A stretch of 64,000 bases of DNA from Methylobacterium sp. 17Sr1-1 (GCF_003173775.1 NZ_CP029552.1:4467001-4531000); one strand, 5' to 3'. Shown: positions 27,752 to 37,975, numbered from the stretch's first letter. The notes: a model not told the origin generated them from the letters alone. Numbers and translations are program-made.

Positions 27752-29682
27752 TGACGGACTTCACCGCGCGGGCAGAGAGCGCCGACACCTTCCCGAAGCT
27801 CCTGCGCCTCAACGCCGCCGAGCACCCGCACGAGGTCGCGCTGCGGGAAAAGATCTTCGGGCTCTGGCGCCCGACGACCTGGGCCGAGTACCACGCCCGC
27901 ACCCGCGCCTTCGCGCTGGGCCTCTCCGATCTCGGCATCGACAACGGCGACGTCGTCGGGCTGATCGGCGACAACCGGCCCGACTGGGTGGCGGGCGAGA
28001 TCGCCGCCCACGCGCTCGGCGCCCTGTCGCTCGGCCTCTACCGCGACGCGCTCGAGGACGAGGTCCAGTACCTCCTGGCCTTCGCCGGGGTGAAGGCGGT
28101 GATCGCCGAGGACGAGGAGCAGGTCGACAAGCTCCTCAACCTCGCCGACGGCGTGCCGACCTTGCGCCACATCGTGTTCTGCGACCCCCGCGGGATGCGC
28201 AAATACGACGATCCGCGCCTGATCTCGGCGGACGCCCTCGCGGCCAGGGGCGAGGCCCTGCACGCGGCCGATCCCGGCCTCTACGACCGGATGGTCGACG
28301 CGACCCGGGCCGAGGCGGTGGCGATCCTCTGCACCACGTCGGGCACCACGGCGCGGCCGAAGCTCGCGATGCTGAGCGGCGGCCGCGTGCTCCGCCACTG
28401 CGCCCGCTACCTCGCCGCCGACCCGAAGGGGCCGGAGGACGACTACGTCTCGGTGCTGCCGCTGCCCTGGATCATGGAGCAGGTCTACGCGCTGGGCCAG
28501 GCGCTCCTCTCTCGCATGAAGGTCAACTTCGTCGAGGATGCCGACACGCTGATGCACGACTTCCGGGAGATCGCCCCGACCTTCGTGCTGTTCGCCCCCC
28601 GGGTCTGGGAGGCGGTCGCCGCCGACGTGCGCGCCCGGATGATGGACGCCTCGCCGTTCAAGCGCGCCCTCTACGAGCGCGGCATGACGATGGGGCTCTC
28701 CGCCCTCGACAAGGGGACGCGCTCAGCCGCCGCCGACGCCCTGCTGTTCCGGGCCCTGCGCGACCGGCTCGGCTTCACGCGGCTGACCTCGGCCGCCACC
28801 GGCGGCGCGGCGCTCGGGCCCGACACGTTCCGGTTCTTCCGCGCCATGGGCGTGCCGCTGCGCCAGCTCTACGGCCAGACCGAGACGCTCGGCGCCTACA
28901 CCCTGCACCGGGGCGAGACGGTCGATTTCGACACGGTCGGCGTGCCGTTCGACGACAGCATCGAGATCCGGGTGCTCGATCCCGACCGCAACGGCATCGG
29001 CGAGGTGCTGGCGCGCCACGCCAACATGTTCCACGGCTACTACAAGGCCGATCCGAACGCCCCGAGCGACGTGCGCGACGGCTGGATGCACACCGGCGAT
29101 GCCGGCTACGTCGACAAGAAGGGCGAACTGGTCGTCATCGACCGGATCAAGGACCTTGCCGTCAACGCCCATGGCGAGCGCTTCTCGCCGCAATACATCG
29201 AGAACAAGCTGAAGTTCAGCCCTTACGTCGCCGAGGCCGTGATCCTCGGCGCCGGGCGCGAGTACCTGGCGGCCCTGATCTGCATCCGCTACGCGGTCGT
29301 CGCGAAATGGGCGGAGAAGAACCGCATCGCCTTCACCACCTATTCCGACCTCGCGTCGAAGCCGGCGGTGATCGCGCTGATCCGTGCCGAAGTCGAGCGG
29401 GTGAATGCGGGTCTTACGGACGTGCAGCGCGTCGCCAAGTTCGTGCTCCTCTACAAGGAGCTCGACGCCGACGACGGCGAATTGACCCGCACCCGCAAGG
29501 TCCGCCGCGGCGTCATCAACGAGAAGTATTCCGACCTGATCGACACGATCTATGCCGGCGCGCCGAGCTACCGGGTCGATACGGTGATCCGGTTCCAGGA
29601 CGGCACGACGCAACGCATCCGCACCACCCTGCCGGTGATCGACCTCACGGCGGCTCCCGCCACCCTCGCCGCCGCCGAATAG
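27751..29682 (+). CDS. AMP-dependent acyl-CoA synthetase (long-chain type)
   Basis: 643 aa. Makes an acyl-CoA from a carboxylic acid, ATP and CoA. Landmarks are the P-loop LCTTSGTTARPK, LYGQTET, GWMHTGDAGYVD, and the hinge DRIKDLAVNAHGERFSP. Its size and insert pattern fit the large FadD15/FAA1-like branch. It starts with TGATG overlap behind the ATPase and ends 13 bases before the LivH-like gene, so it is made as part of the transporter operon: import and activation are coupled. Whether the acid is aromatic, alicyclic or fatty cannot be read from the sequence. Confidence 0.9.
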   Translation: MTDFTARAESADTFPKLLRLNAAEHPHEVALREKIFGLWRPTTWAEYHARTRAFALGLSDLGIDNGDVVGLIGDNRPDWVAGEIAAHALGALSLGLYRDALEDEVQYLLAFAGVKAVIAEDEEQVDKLLNLADGVPTLRHIVFCDPRGMRKYDDPRLISADALAARGEALHAADPGLYDRMVDATRAEAVAILCTTSGTTARPKLAMLSGGRVLRHCARYLAADPKGPEDDYVSVLPLPWIMEQVYALGQALLSRMKVNFVEDADTLMHDFREIAPTFVLFAPRVWEAVAADVRARMMDASPFKRALYERGMTMGLSALDKGTRSAAADALLFRALRDRLGFTRLTSAATGGAALGPDTFRFFRAMGVPLRQLYGQTETLGAYTLHRGETVDFDTVGVPFDDSIEIRVLDPDRNGIGEVLARHANMFHGYYKADPNAPSDVRDGWMHTGDAGYVDKKGELVVIDRIKDLAVNAHGERFSPQYIENKLKFSPYVAEAVILGAGREYLAALICIRYAVVAKWAEKNRIAFTTYSDLASKPAVIALIRAEVERVNAGLTDVQRVAKFVLLYKELDADDGELTRTRKVRRGVINEKYSDLIDTIYAGAPSYRVDTVIRFQDGTTQRIRTTLPVIDLTAAPATLAAAE

Positions 29683-29695
29683 GGGCCATGAGGCC

Positions 29696-30589
29696 ATGAA
29701 CACCCACCTGCTGCTCCAGCTCGTCGTCAACGGGCTGATCGTCGGCGCCCTCTACGGCGTGGTCGCGATGAGCTTCGTCCTGATCTACAAGGCGAGCCAG
29801 GTCGTGAACTTCGCGCAGGGCGAGTTCCTGCTCATCGGCGCCTGGGTGTGCTGGTGGCTGCTCACCACCTACCAGCTGCCGTTCCTGGTCGGCATGGCGG
29901 TCACCTTCGCGTTCATGCTGGTCTTCGGCATCGCCCTCCAGGTGGTGGTGCTGCGGCCGCTCATCGGCGAGCCCATCATCTCGGTCATCATGGTGACGAT
30001 CGGCCTGTCGATCTTCTTCCAGGCCCTGTGCAAGTGGCTGTTCGGCGTCTTCGCCCAGCCCTTCCCGCCGATCTTCTCCACCCAGTCGGTGTCGTTCCTC
30101 GGGCTGGAGATCCAGACCGTGTACCTGATGAGCCTCGGCATCTCGGTCGCCATGATGGCGGGCTTCGCCTGGTTCTTCCGCTACTCGAAGCACGGGCTGG
30201 CCATGCGGGCCACCGCCTTCAACCAGCAGGTGGCGCAGTCGCTGGGGATCTCGGTGCGCAACGTCTTCGCCCTCGCCTGGGCGATCTCGGCGGTGGTCTC
30301 GTCGGTCGCCGGCATCGTGGTCGGCATCGTCAACGGCGTGTCCTCGGCCCTCTCGCTCTACGGCATCAAGGTCTTCCCGGCGGTCATCCTCGGCGGGCTC
30401 GACTCGGTCGTCGGCGCGGTGATCGGCGGCCTGGTGATCGGGGTGCTGGAGAACGTCGCGCAATACGTCGACGGCCAGTACCTGCACTGGGGCAACCTCT
30501 ACGAGATCGTTCCCTTCTACGTCCTGGTGGTGATCCTGATGATCAAGCCCTACGGCCTGTTCGGCACCCGCGACATCGAGCGCGTCTGA
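29696..30589 (+). CDS. Liv-type ABC transporter permease (LivH-like)
   Basis: 297 aa with eight or more membrane segments. The family's signature is the N-terminal GALYGVVAMSFVLIYKASQVVNFAQGEF and the C-terminal FPAVILGGLDSVVGAVIGG loop that contacts the ATPase. It forms a heterodimer with the LivM-like permease. Its stop overlaps the next start (TGATG). Expression is set by the upstream divergent control region shared with the TetR gene. Confidence 0.92.
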   Translation: MNTHLLLQLVVNGLIVGALYGVVAMSFVLIYKASQVVNFAQGEFLLIGAWVCWWLLTTYQLPFLVGMAVTFAFMLVFGIALQVVVLRPLIGEPIISVIMVTIGLSIFFQALCKWLFGVFAQPFPPIFSTQSVSFLGLEIQTVYLMSLGISVAMMAGFAWFFRYSKHGLAMRATAFNQQVAQSLGISVRNVFALAWAISAVVSSVAGIVVGIVNGVSSALSLYGIKVFPAVILGGLDSVVGAVIGGLVIGVLENVAQYVDGQYLHWGNLYEIVPFYVLVVILMIKPYGLFGTRDIERV

Positions 30590-31662
30590 TGGCGACCCAG
30601 AGCCTGATCCCTGCCGGCGACTACCGCACGACGTATGCCGCCGACACCACCATCTTCCCGACCGCCGGCAGCCGCTACGCGGTCTGGGCCGGGCTGGCGC
30701 TGCTCTGCCTCGCCCCGCTCGTCCTCGACCGCTACTGGCTGAGCCTGCTGATCCAGATCGGCTACTTCGCGGTCGCGGCCTTGGGCCTCAACATCCTGGT
30801 CGGCTTCACCGGGCAGATCTCGATCGGGCACGCCGCCTTCTTCGGCTTCGGCGCCTTCGCGTCGGCCTGGCTGTCGAACAACTACGGCATCCCGGTCTTC
30901 TTCGCGATCCCGCTCGCGGGCGTCCTGACCACCGCGATCGGGCTGATCTTCGGCCTGCCGGCGGCCCGGCTGAAGGGCCTCTACCTCGCCATCGCGACGC
31001 TCGCCGCGCAGTACATCCTCCAGGACTTCTTCGCCCGGGCGAACTGGTTCACCGGCGGCGTCGCCGGCACGGCGGCGGAGGCCTTCTCGATCTTCGGGTT
31101 CAGCTTCGATACCGACCACCGCTACTTCTACGTGGTGCTGGCCTACCTGGTGCTGACCTTCGTGCTCGCCACCAACCTGATGCGCTCCCGCGACGGGCGG
31201 GCGCTGGTGGCGGTGCGCGACCACTATCTCTCGGCGGAGATGATGGGGATCAATCTCACCCGCTACCGCACCCTGTCCTTCGGCCTCTCGGCCTTCTTTG
31301 CCGGCATCGGCGGCGCGCTCTACGCGCATTACCTGCAATTCGTCTCGGTCGAGGGCTTCGGGATCCTGCTCTCGATCCAGTTCCTCGGCATGATCATCAT
31401 CGGGGGCCTCGGCTCGATCATGGGCACGCTGATGGGCACCGCCTTCATGGTGCTGGTGCCCGAGGCCATGGGTTGGCTCACCGACGCCGTGCGCGGCTCC
31501 TCCCTCGACCGGGCGCTCGCGCTCAAGGACAACCTGTCCTTCCTGCGCGAGATGGCGATCGGCCTCGTGATCGTGCTGTTCCTGATGTTCGAGCCCGACG
31601 GGCTCGCCCACCGCTGGCGCCAGATCAAGGCGTACTGGAAGCTGTACCCGTTCTCGCACTGA
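30589..31662 (+). CDS. Liv-type ABC transporter permease (LivM-like)
   Basis: 357 aa with about ten membrane segments after a 35-residue cytoplasmic lead (the LivM extension). Recognised by GLNILVGFTGQISIGHAAFFGFGA and, near the C-terminus, FLGMIIIGGLGSIMGTLMG, the ATPase-coupling loop. Pairs with the LivH-like permease. The gene is followed by 339 noncoding bases filled mostly by a palindromic repeat, so the binding protein gene downstream is set apart from the permeases. Confidence 0.92.
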   Translation: MATQSLIPAGDYRTTYAADTTIFPTAGSRYAVWAGLALLCLAPLVLDRYWLSLLIQIGYFAVAALGLNILVGFTGQISIGHAAFFGFGAFASAWLSNNYGIPVFFAIPLAGVLTTAIGLIFGLPAARLKGLYLAIATLAAQYILQDFFARANWFTGGVAGTAAEAFSIFGFSFDTDHRYFYVVLAYLVLTFVLATNLMRSRDGRALVAVRDHYLSAEMMGINLTRYRTLSFGLSAFFAGIGGALYAHYLQFVSVEGFGILLSIQFLGMIIIGGLGSIMGTLMGTAFMVLVPEAMGWLTDAVRGSSLDRALALKDNLSFLREMAIGLVIVLFLMFEPDGLAHRWRQIKAYWKLYPFSH

Positions 31663-31721
31663 CGACCATCGACCGACACGACAGGAGGATAGCGGCAGCA
31701 TCGGGCGGTCTGCTCACGACA

Positions 31722-31903
31722 AGCCCCCCTTTCCCGAACGACTGAAACGAAGTGGAAGGAGATCCGGGATCCAGCAGAGGAAGTGCCGCGAAGCGGCTCC
31801 GCAGATTGCAACGTTGCACACAGGCAGTCGCTTCGCGAAGTTTTACAGCTGGATCCCGGATCTCCTTCCGCTGACGCTGCAGTCGTCCGGGAAAGGGCGA
31901 GGC
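31722..31903. repeat. Large palindrome, family B copy 2
   Basis: About 182 bases with the same arms as copy 1 (TTCCCGAACGACTG, GGAAGGAGATCCGGGATCCA, inner CGCTTCGCGAAG). It lies between the LivM-like permease gene and the binding-protein gene. The 98 bases after it, up to the GGAGG of the binding-protein gene, may contain that gene's own promoter; nothing else is seen in the gap. Confidence 0.87.
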
Positions 31904-32001
31904 CTACGAAAAATCGGCCTGGCCATCACGTCCTGTCGTATATCTTTGGACACCATCGACGAGGCTGGCGAACCAGCCCATCACCGGAGGAAACCAAACC
32001 C

Positions 32002-33273
32002 ATGCTTCGCCTGTCCCTCGCCTCGGCCGCCGCCCTCGCTCTCGCCGTGCCGGCGCTGGCCGCCGAGATCCCGATCGGCCACCTCGCCGACCAGAGCGGC
32101 GCCACCTCCGATGTCGGCGTGCCCTACGCCCAAGGAGTGGCCGACGCCCTCGCCTACGTGAACCGCAAGGGCGGCATCAAGGGCGAGAAGATGAACGTCG
32201 AATCGGTCGATTACGGCTACCAGGTGCCCCGCGCCGTCGCGCTCTACAAGAAGTGGACCGGCGGGCGCGACAAGGTCGCGGCGATCCAGGGCTGGGGCAC
32301 CGCCGACACCGAGGCGCTCTCGGCCTTCGTCACCAAGGACGAGGTGCCCTACATCTCCGGCTCCTACGCCGCGCAGGTGAGCGATCCGACCGGCGCCAGC
32401 GGCAAGGCCAAGGCCGCGCCCTACAACTTCTTCTACGGCCCGTCCTACTCGGATTCCTTACGCGCCATGCTGCTATGGGCGGCCGACGACTGGAAGGCCA
32501 AGGGCAAGACCGGCAAGCCGAAATACGTTCATATGGGCGGCAACCACCCCTACCCGAACTCGCCCAAGGAAGCCGGCGAGGCGATGGCGAAGGACCTCGG
32601 CTTCGACGTGCTGCCGGCGATCGTCTTCGCGCTGGCGCCGGGCGACTACACCGCCCAGTGCCTGACCGCCAAGAATGCCGGCGCCAACTACGCCTATCTC
32701 GGCAACACCGGCGGCTCGAACATCTCGCTGCTCAAGTCCTGCAAGTCGGTCGGCACCGACATCCAGTTCATGGGCAACGTCTGGGGCATGGACGAGAACG
32801 CCGCCAAGGCGGCCGGCGAGGCGGCGAACGGCGTCGTCTTCCCGGTCCGCACCGCGGCGGTGAGCGGCAGCACCGCGCCGGGCATGGCGATGGCGGCCGA
32901 GATCTCGAAGGTGTCGGACGCCGCCGGCACCGCGTATCGCCCGGTGCACTACTACACCGGCATCTGCGCCGCCCTCTACATGACCGAGGCGCTCGCCTGG
33001 GCCAAGGACAACGGTGGCCTGGCCGGTCCCAACGTCCGCAAGGGTTTCTACCAGAAGAAGGACTGGGTGCCGGCCGGCATGGAGGGCGTCTGCGTCCCCT
33101 CGACCTGGTCGCCGACCGACCATCGCGGGATGATGGAGGTGCACATCTACCGCGCCAAGATCTCGGGTCCGACCGACGGGGCGCTGCCCGACCTGATGAA
33201 GGCCGGCACGATCAAGCTCGAGCCGGTCAAGACCGTGACGCTGCCGCGGAAGAGCGAGTGGCAGGGGTGGTGA
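32002..33273 (+). CDS. Periplasmic substrate-binding protein of the Liv-type transporter
   Basis: 423 aa with a signal peptide (MLRLSLASAAALALAVPALAA). It has the two-lobed type I binding-protein fold: IPIGHLADQSGATSDVG, GVADALAYVNRKGGIKG, a central PYPNSPKEAGEAMAKDLGF, and VHYYTGICAALYMTEALAWA. It captures the compound in the periplasm and docks on the LivH/LivM-like pair. The substrate is probably an organic acid, judged from the acyl-CoA synthetase in the operon, rather than an amino acid. A good ribosome site (GGAGGAAA) precedes the ATG. Flanked on both sides by large palindromes. Confidence 0.9.
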   Translation: MLRLSLASAAALALAVPALAAEIPIGHLADQSGATSDVGVPYAQGVADALAYVNRKGGIKGEKMNVESVDYGYQVPRAVALYKKWTGGRDKVAAIQGWGTADTEALSAFVTKDEVPYISGSYAAQVSDPTGASGKAKAAPYNFFYGPSYSDSLRAMLLWAADDWKAKGKTGKPKYVHMGGNHPYPNSPKEAGEAMAKDLGFDVLPAIVFALAPGDYTAQCLTAKNAGANYAYLGNTGGSNISLLKSCKSVGTDIQFMGNVWGMDENAAKAAGEAANGVVFPVRTAAVSGSTAPGMAMAAEISKVSDAAGTAYRPVHYYTGICAALYMTEALAWAKDNGGLAGPNVRKGFYQKKDWVPAGMEGVCVPSTWSPTDHRGMMEVHIYRAKISGPTDGALPDLMKAGTIKLEPVKTVTLPRKSEWQGW

Positions 33274-33300
33274 GGACCGCCCCTCACAGCTGACCCTCCC

Positions 33301-33480
33301 CGAACCCTCCCCCCTCTGCGGGGGAGGGTGGCCCCTGCGTCAGCAGGGGTCGGGAGAGGGGACGCCGCTTCCGGAGAGGTCGCGCGCTCGATGAAGGGCG
33401 CCCCCTTGGATCAGCGTCGCGCTGCCCTTCTCCCGGCCCGCTCCGCGGGCCGCCCTCCCCCGCAGAGGGGGGAGGGTTCG
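33301..33480. repeat. Inverted repeat with perfect 28-bp arms (family D)
   Basis: Bases 33301-33328 and 33453-33480 are exact reverse complements (CGAACCCTCCCCCCTCTGCG and the rest). Smaller hairpins lie inside: CCCCTGCGTCAGCAGGGG and GGCCCGCTCCGCGGGCC. It fills the gap between the binding protein and the LivF-like ATPase. No T-run follows, so it is a stable RNA structure rather than a classical terminator. Confidence 0.88.
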
Positions 33481-33512
33481 ACGTCGCATCTCGCTGAAAC
33501 GAAAGCCGTCCG

Positions 33513-34349
<837 letters not shown>

Positions 34350-34430
34350 GCGCCTGTTTCGCTCGACGCTCCCGAAACCCCGGTGTCATTTTGGGGCCGC
34401 GCAGCGGAGCCCGGAATGACACCCAGGGCT
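34350..34430. repeat. Interspersed palindromic repeat, family C copy 2
   Basis: Directly after the LivF-like stop lies a short palindrome with GTGTCATTTTGGGGCCGCGCAG and its counterpart GGAATGACAC. It shares the CCGCGCAGCGGA core and the preceding GCCTGTT-like hairpin with the block at 5230-5325. It may act as the 3' end structure of the transporter transcript. Confidence 0.6.
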
Positions 34431-34515
34431 TCACCGCCACCGCGTGGAGCGACGAGGACATCCTCGCAGCAAGACCGGTCAGGACGCTCCTGCTTCCCTC
34501 CGTCATGATGACGGC

Positions 34516-35409
34516 ATGGATCGCGCCCCCGCCCATCGAGCCCCCTCGCCCACGCCCGACCTCGTCGCCGACACGCTCGCCTGGATCGAGCGGCACCTCG
34601 ACGAGCGCCTGACGCTCGCCCGCCTCGCCGACCGCGCGGGCCTGTCGCCCTATCATTTCTCGCGCCTGTTCACTGCCCGGATGGGCCTCGCGCCGATGGC
34701 CCATGTGCGCGGGCGCCGGCTGGTGCGGGCGGCACGGCGCCTCGCCGCGGAGCCCGACCTGCGGCTCGTCGACCTCGCCTTCGAGGCGGGCTTCGAATCC
34801 CAGGAAGCCTTCACCCGCGCCTTCGGACGCCGTTTCGGGGTCACCCCCGGCCGCTTCCGCCGCGGCCTCGCGCCCCTCCCCCCGGACGGAGACCCCGCCA
34901 TGCCGACACCCGAGACCTCCCGCGCCGTCGCCCGCCTGCCCGGCCTCGTGACCCGCGACGCGTTCACCGTCGCCGGCCCGACACGGCGCTTCGACCAGGC
35001 GACCGCGTCGACCATCCCCGACCTCTGGTCCACGATGATCCGCGGCCTGCCGTTCGTCGACGGACAGGTGCCGAGCTGGGCTACCTACGGCGTCGTCTGG
35101 AGCGCCGACAAGGAGGAGGGCAGCTTCGACTACATGGCCGGCATCGGCGTACGGCCTCAGGGCGCCCTGCCCGCAGGATTCGAGAGGAAGACGATCCCGG
35201 CGGCGACTTACGCGGTGTTCCGGGTCACCCTGGACGGCACGGCCCTGCACCCGCAGATGAAGGGCGCGATGGCGGCGATCTGGGGCGAGCTCGTCCCGGC
35301 CTCGGGCCTCACGGTCGCCGACGGCCCGGATTTCGAGCTCTATGACGGCCGCTTCGCCCCCGACCGGCCGGGCACCGTCATCGCCGTGCACGTGCCCGTG
35401 ACGACGTGA
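34516..35409 (+). CDS. AraC family regulator with GyrI-like effector domain
   Basis: 297 aa. The N-terminal AraC DNA-binding domain has two helix-turn-helix units (LTLARLADRAGLSPYHFSRL and VDLAFEAGFESQEAFTRAFGR, with the FGVTPGRFR end). The C-terminal half from about residue 135 is a GyrI-like small-molecule binding domain (the VRPQGALPAGFERKTIPAATYAVF block), the Rob/SoxS-related layout that senses hydrophobic drugs. Often linked to efflux genes; the convergent DMT exporter 20 bases away is a candidate target but this is speculative. The start at 34516 is the first that gives a compact protein. Confidence 0.88.
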   Translation: MDRAPAHRAPSPTPDLVADTLAWIERHLDERLTLARLADRAGLSPYHFSRLFTARMGLAPMAHVRGRRLVRAARRLAAEPDLRLVDLAFEAGFESQEAFTRAFGRRFGVTPGRFRRGLAPLPPDGDPAMPTPETSRAVARLPGLVTRDAFTVAGPTRRFDQATASTIPDLWSTMIRGLPFVDGQVPSWATYGVVWSADKEEGSFDYMAGIGVRPQGALPAGFERKTIPAATYAVFRVTLDGTALHPQMKGAMAAIWGELVPASGLTVADGPDFELYDGRFAPDRPGTVIAVHVPVTT

Positions 35410-35430
35410 CCGAGAACCGGGGCTTGAGGA

Positions 35431-36396
35431 TCACGATTCTGTCGGCGCGGAGGTCGCGGATCCCCGCGCCGGCCTCCACCGCAGCACCCGCCCGTCGATC
35501 GCCACCAGCCCCAGCCCGATCAGCGCCATGCCGAGGAGCTGGCGCGGCACCACCGGCTCGCCGAGCACCAGGGCGCCGAGCAGCAGCGCCGAGACCGGGA
35601 TCAGGAAGGTGACGAGCATCAGGTTGGTGGCGCCGGCGCTCGCCAGCAGGCGGAAGAAGATCACGTAGGCGAGCGCCGTCGAGAGCGCCGCGAGGCCGAT
35701 GACCGCCGCGATCGCCGCGACGGGCGGCGCGGCCAGGGTCCAGGGCCGGTCGACCGCGAGGGCGGCGGGCCCGAGCAGCAAGGTCGCGGCGGCGACCTGG
35801 CCGGCGGCGGCCGAGAGCGGTGGGATGCCCATGCGCTTGAAGCGCCGCCCGTAGATTCCCGCGAAGGCGTAGGAGAGCGCGGCGAGCAGGACCGCGCCCT
35901 GCGCCATCGCCTCGCCTCCGAGACCGGCGAGAACCGAGGGGCCGACCATCACGGCGACGCCCGCGAGGCCGGCCAGCACGCCGGCGAGGCGGTTGCCGGT
36001 CAGGCGCTCGTCGTCGGTCAGCACGTGCGCCACGAGCACGCCGAAGAGCGGCGTGGTGGCGTTGAGGATCGCGGCGAGGCCCGAGGCGATGTGGGTCTGC
36101 CCCCAGGCGATGAGGCAGAACGGCACCGCGTTGTTGAGGAAGGCCGCGCCCAGGAAGGCCAGCCAGACCGAGGCGCCCCGCGGCATCGGGATCCCGCGCA
36201 GCCGGAGCACCAGGGCGAGGATCGCGGCGGCGAGGCCGACGCGCAGGCTCACCAGGGTGAGCGGCGGCAGCGCCCGCAGGGCGACGCCGACGAAGAAGAA
36301 CGAGCCGCCCCACAGCACCGAGAGGCCGAGGAGCAGGCCCCATTCCGCCGGGGTCATCGGACGATTGGAGATGGGGCGGTTGGCAGAGGGCTGCAT
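35431..36396 (-). CDS. EamA/DMT superfamily transporter
   Basis: 321 aa with ten membrane segments in two EamA repeats. The first repeat begins near WGLLLGLSVLWGGSFFFVGVAL and ends near residue 150; the second begins at GAVLLAALSYAFAGIYGRR. Conserved NAVPFCLIAWGQ and AYVIFFRLLASAGATNLML stretches fit the drug/metabolite exporters of this family. The substrate is unknown. It lies convergent to the AraC gene. The alternative start at the second Met (MTPAEWG) would remove 13 polar residues. Confidence 0.87.
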   Translation of the reverse strand: MQPSANRPISNRPMTPAEWGLLLGLSVLWGGSFFFVGVALRALPPLTLVSLRVGLAAAILALVLRLRGIPMPRGASVWLAFLGAAFLNNAVPFCLIAWGQTHIASGLAAILNATTPLFGVLVAHVLTDDERLTGNRLAGVLAGLAGVAVMVGPSVLAGLGGEAMAQGAVLLAALSYAFAGIYGRRFKRMGIPPLSAAAGQVAAATLLLGPAALAVDRPWTLAAPPVAAIAAVIGLAALSTALAYVIFFRLLASAGATNLMLVTFLIPVSALLLGALVLGEPVVPRQLLGMALIGLGLVAIDGRVLRWRPARGSATSAPTES

Positions 36397-36512
36397 CGGA
36401 TCTCGGCTCTCCGGGGTGGATGCCGCACCCTGACGCAGGGGTACCCCCGCGGCATCCCGTTCCTTGCGGTCAATGTCGGCGACGACGATGCCGGTGGTCG
36501 ATGCTCGGCGGA

Positions 36513-36743
36513 TCAGTCCCGCCAGAACGGCTTCTCGGCCTCGCGCAGGGCGTCGCTCCGCGACAGGCCGACATCCTTGAGGAGCCCCTCGGGGCAGGCC
36601 ATCAGGGCGCGGCGCTCGCGCCGGCGGTCGGCCCACAATTCGAGCCGCTGGATCAGCGTGACGGCGGCGCGCCGGCGCGGCGGCGCGATGCGGATGGTGG
36701 GAACGAGGCGCAGGTTTCCTCGGCCAGCGACGAGGCTCGTCAT
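36513..36743 (-). CDS. DUF1127 small protein
   Basis: 76 aa, basic. The C-terminal half carries the DUF1127 motif: LIQRLELWADRRRERRALMACPEG with LLKDVGLSRSDALREAEKPFWRD. In other Rhizobiales such Arg-rich small proteins bind RNA or affect stress and phosphate responses; the role here is unknown. It is divergent from a LysR gene 130 bases away. The gap has facing repeats TTGCTCG (36770-36776) and CGAGCAA (36807-36813) that could be a regulator site. Confidence 0.82.
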   Translation of the reverse strand: MTSLVAGRGNLRLVPTIRIAPPRRRAAVTLIQRLELWADRRRERRALMACPEGLLKDVGLSRSDALREAEKPFWRD

Positions 36744-36873
36744 GGCTGTCTCCGGATGGGACGGATGGGTTGCTCGATGAGGAGAGATTGCCTTTCGGGC
36801 GCTCGGCGAGCAAACCAGATCGACTCGTCCGCCGACGCAGGAAATCTGGGTCACGTCCCACCGGGGTCGCCTC

Positions 36874-37830
36874 ATGTCCCTCGACCGCAATCCCCGCCGC
36901 CGCCTGCCGCCGCTCAACGCGGTGCGGGCCTTCGAGGCCGCCTCGCGCCACCCCACCTTCCACGAGGCCGGGGACGAGCTCGGGGTCAGCGCCGGCGCGG
37001 TGGCGCAGCAGGTGAAGATCCTGGAGGGCTGGTTCGGCCTCCCCCTGTTCCGCCGCCTGCCGAGCCGGGGCGTCGCCCTGACCCCGGCGGGCCAGCGCTT
37101 CGCCGCCGCCGCCGGCGAGGTGCTCGATCACCTCGCCGAGGCCACCGCCCGCCTGCGCCGCCAGGGCCAGGACCACGTGCTGACGGTGAGCACCACCCAT
37201 TCCTTCGCCAGCCTGTGGCTGATCCCGCGCATCGGCAGCTTCCGGGCGCAACATCCGGACCTCGACGTGCGGGTGGTGGCCAACAATCGCCTGGTGGACT
37301 TTTCCCGCGACGACACGGACGTGGCGATCCGGCACGGGCGCGGGCGCTATCCGGGCCTGCGCTCGGACCTCCTGATGCACGACGTCGTCTTCCCGGTCTG
37401 CAGCCCGAGCCTTCGCGACGGCGAGCCGCCCCTGCGCTCTCCCCAAGACCTCGCTCGCCACACGCTGCTCCACGACGACGACCCGATCGACATCGAGGCG
37501 GTGGACTGGCCGCAATGGCTCGCGGCGGCGGGCGTCACCGGCATCGACGCCTCGCGCGGACCGCGCTTCACCCACACCTTCATGATTCTCCAGGTCGCCA
37601 CCGCCGGCGGCGGGGTCGGCCTCGCCACCCGGGTGCTGGGGGGCGACCTCGTCGCGGGGATCGGCCGGCTCCATTCGGGACAAGCCGGGTTCGGCCTGGT
37701 GCGGCCCTTCCCCGACGAGGTGCCGAGCCCCTACAGCTTCTTCCTCGTCACCCCGACCGAGACCGACGCCCCGAAGGTCGCCCGCTTCCGCGAGTGGATC
37801 ACCGCGCAGGCGGAGGCGTGGAACCGGTGA
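36874..37830 (+). CDS. LysR family regulator (GcvA-like)
   Basis: 318 aa. Winged helix-turn-helix at residues 12-75 with the GcvA-subgroup pattern RRLPPLNAVRAFEAASRH and AGAVAQQVKILEGWFG. The effector domain has VSTTHSFASLWLIPRIGSF. Members of this subgroup often act on the gene across the divergent gap, here the DUF1127 gene. Ligand unknown. The last 32 bases overlap a possible small gene on the other strand. Confidence 0.9.
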   Translation: MSLDRNPRRRLPPLNAVRAFEAASRHPTFHEAGDELGVSAGAVAQQVKILEGWFGLPLFRRLPSRGVALTPAGQRFAAAAGEVLDHLAEATARLRRQGQDHVLTVSTTHSFASLWLIPRIGSFRAQHPDLDVRVVANNRLVDFSRDDTDVAIRHGRGRYPGLRSDLLMHDVVFPVCSPSLRDGEPPLRSPQDLARHTLLHDDDPIDIEAVDWPQWLAAAGVTGIDASRGPRFTHTFMILQVATAGGGVGLATRVLGGDLVAGIGRLHSGQAGFGLVRPFPDEVPSPYSFFLVTPTETDAPKVARFREWITAQAEAWNR

Positions 37831-37975
37831 GCGGGGGAACGGCCGCCTCGGCCTCCCCGCACCACGAGACGCCCCGCCCCTCGCCGAGCAGGATCCAGGT
37901 GCCGGGGTCGGGCGAGGCCCGGCCCGGGAGCAGGCCGAGGAGGAAGGCGGCGAGACGCGAGAACCAGGACGACAT
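37799..37975 (-). CDS. Possible small membrane protein (58 aa)
   Basis: Starts MSSWFSRLAAFLLGLLPG, an amphipathic or membrane-inserting helix, then a Pro/Gly-rich remainder ending in PPPAR. It lies between the two LysR genes, and its end overlaps the 3' end of the upstream LysR gene on the other strand by 32 bases. The ribosome site is weak and too far (GGAG 12 bases away). A doubtful gene; noted because nothing else explains the 37831-38139 gap. Confidence 0.3.
   Translation of the reverse strand: MSSWFSRLAAFLLGLLPGRASPDPGTWILLGEGRGVSWCGEAEAAVPPLTGSTPPPAR

Noticed and set aside
34788..34804. GGGCTTCGAATCCCAGG resembling a tRNA T-loop
   Set aside because: It lies within the AraC HTH codons (GFESQEAF) and no cloverleaf or acceptor stem can be built around it.
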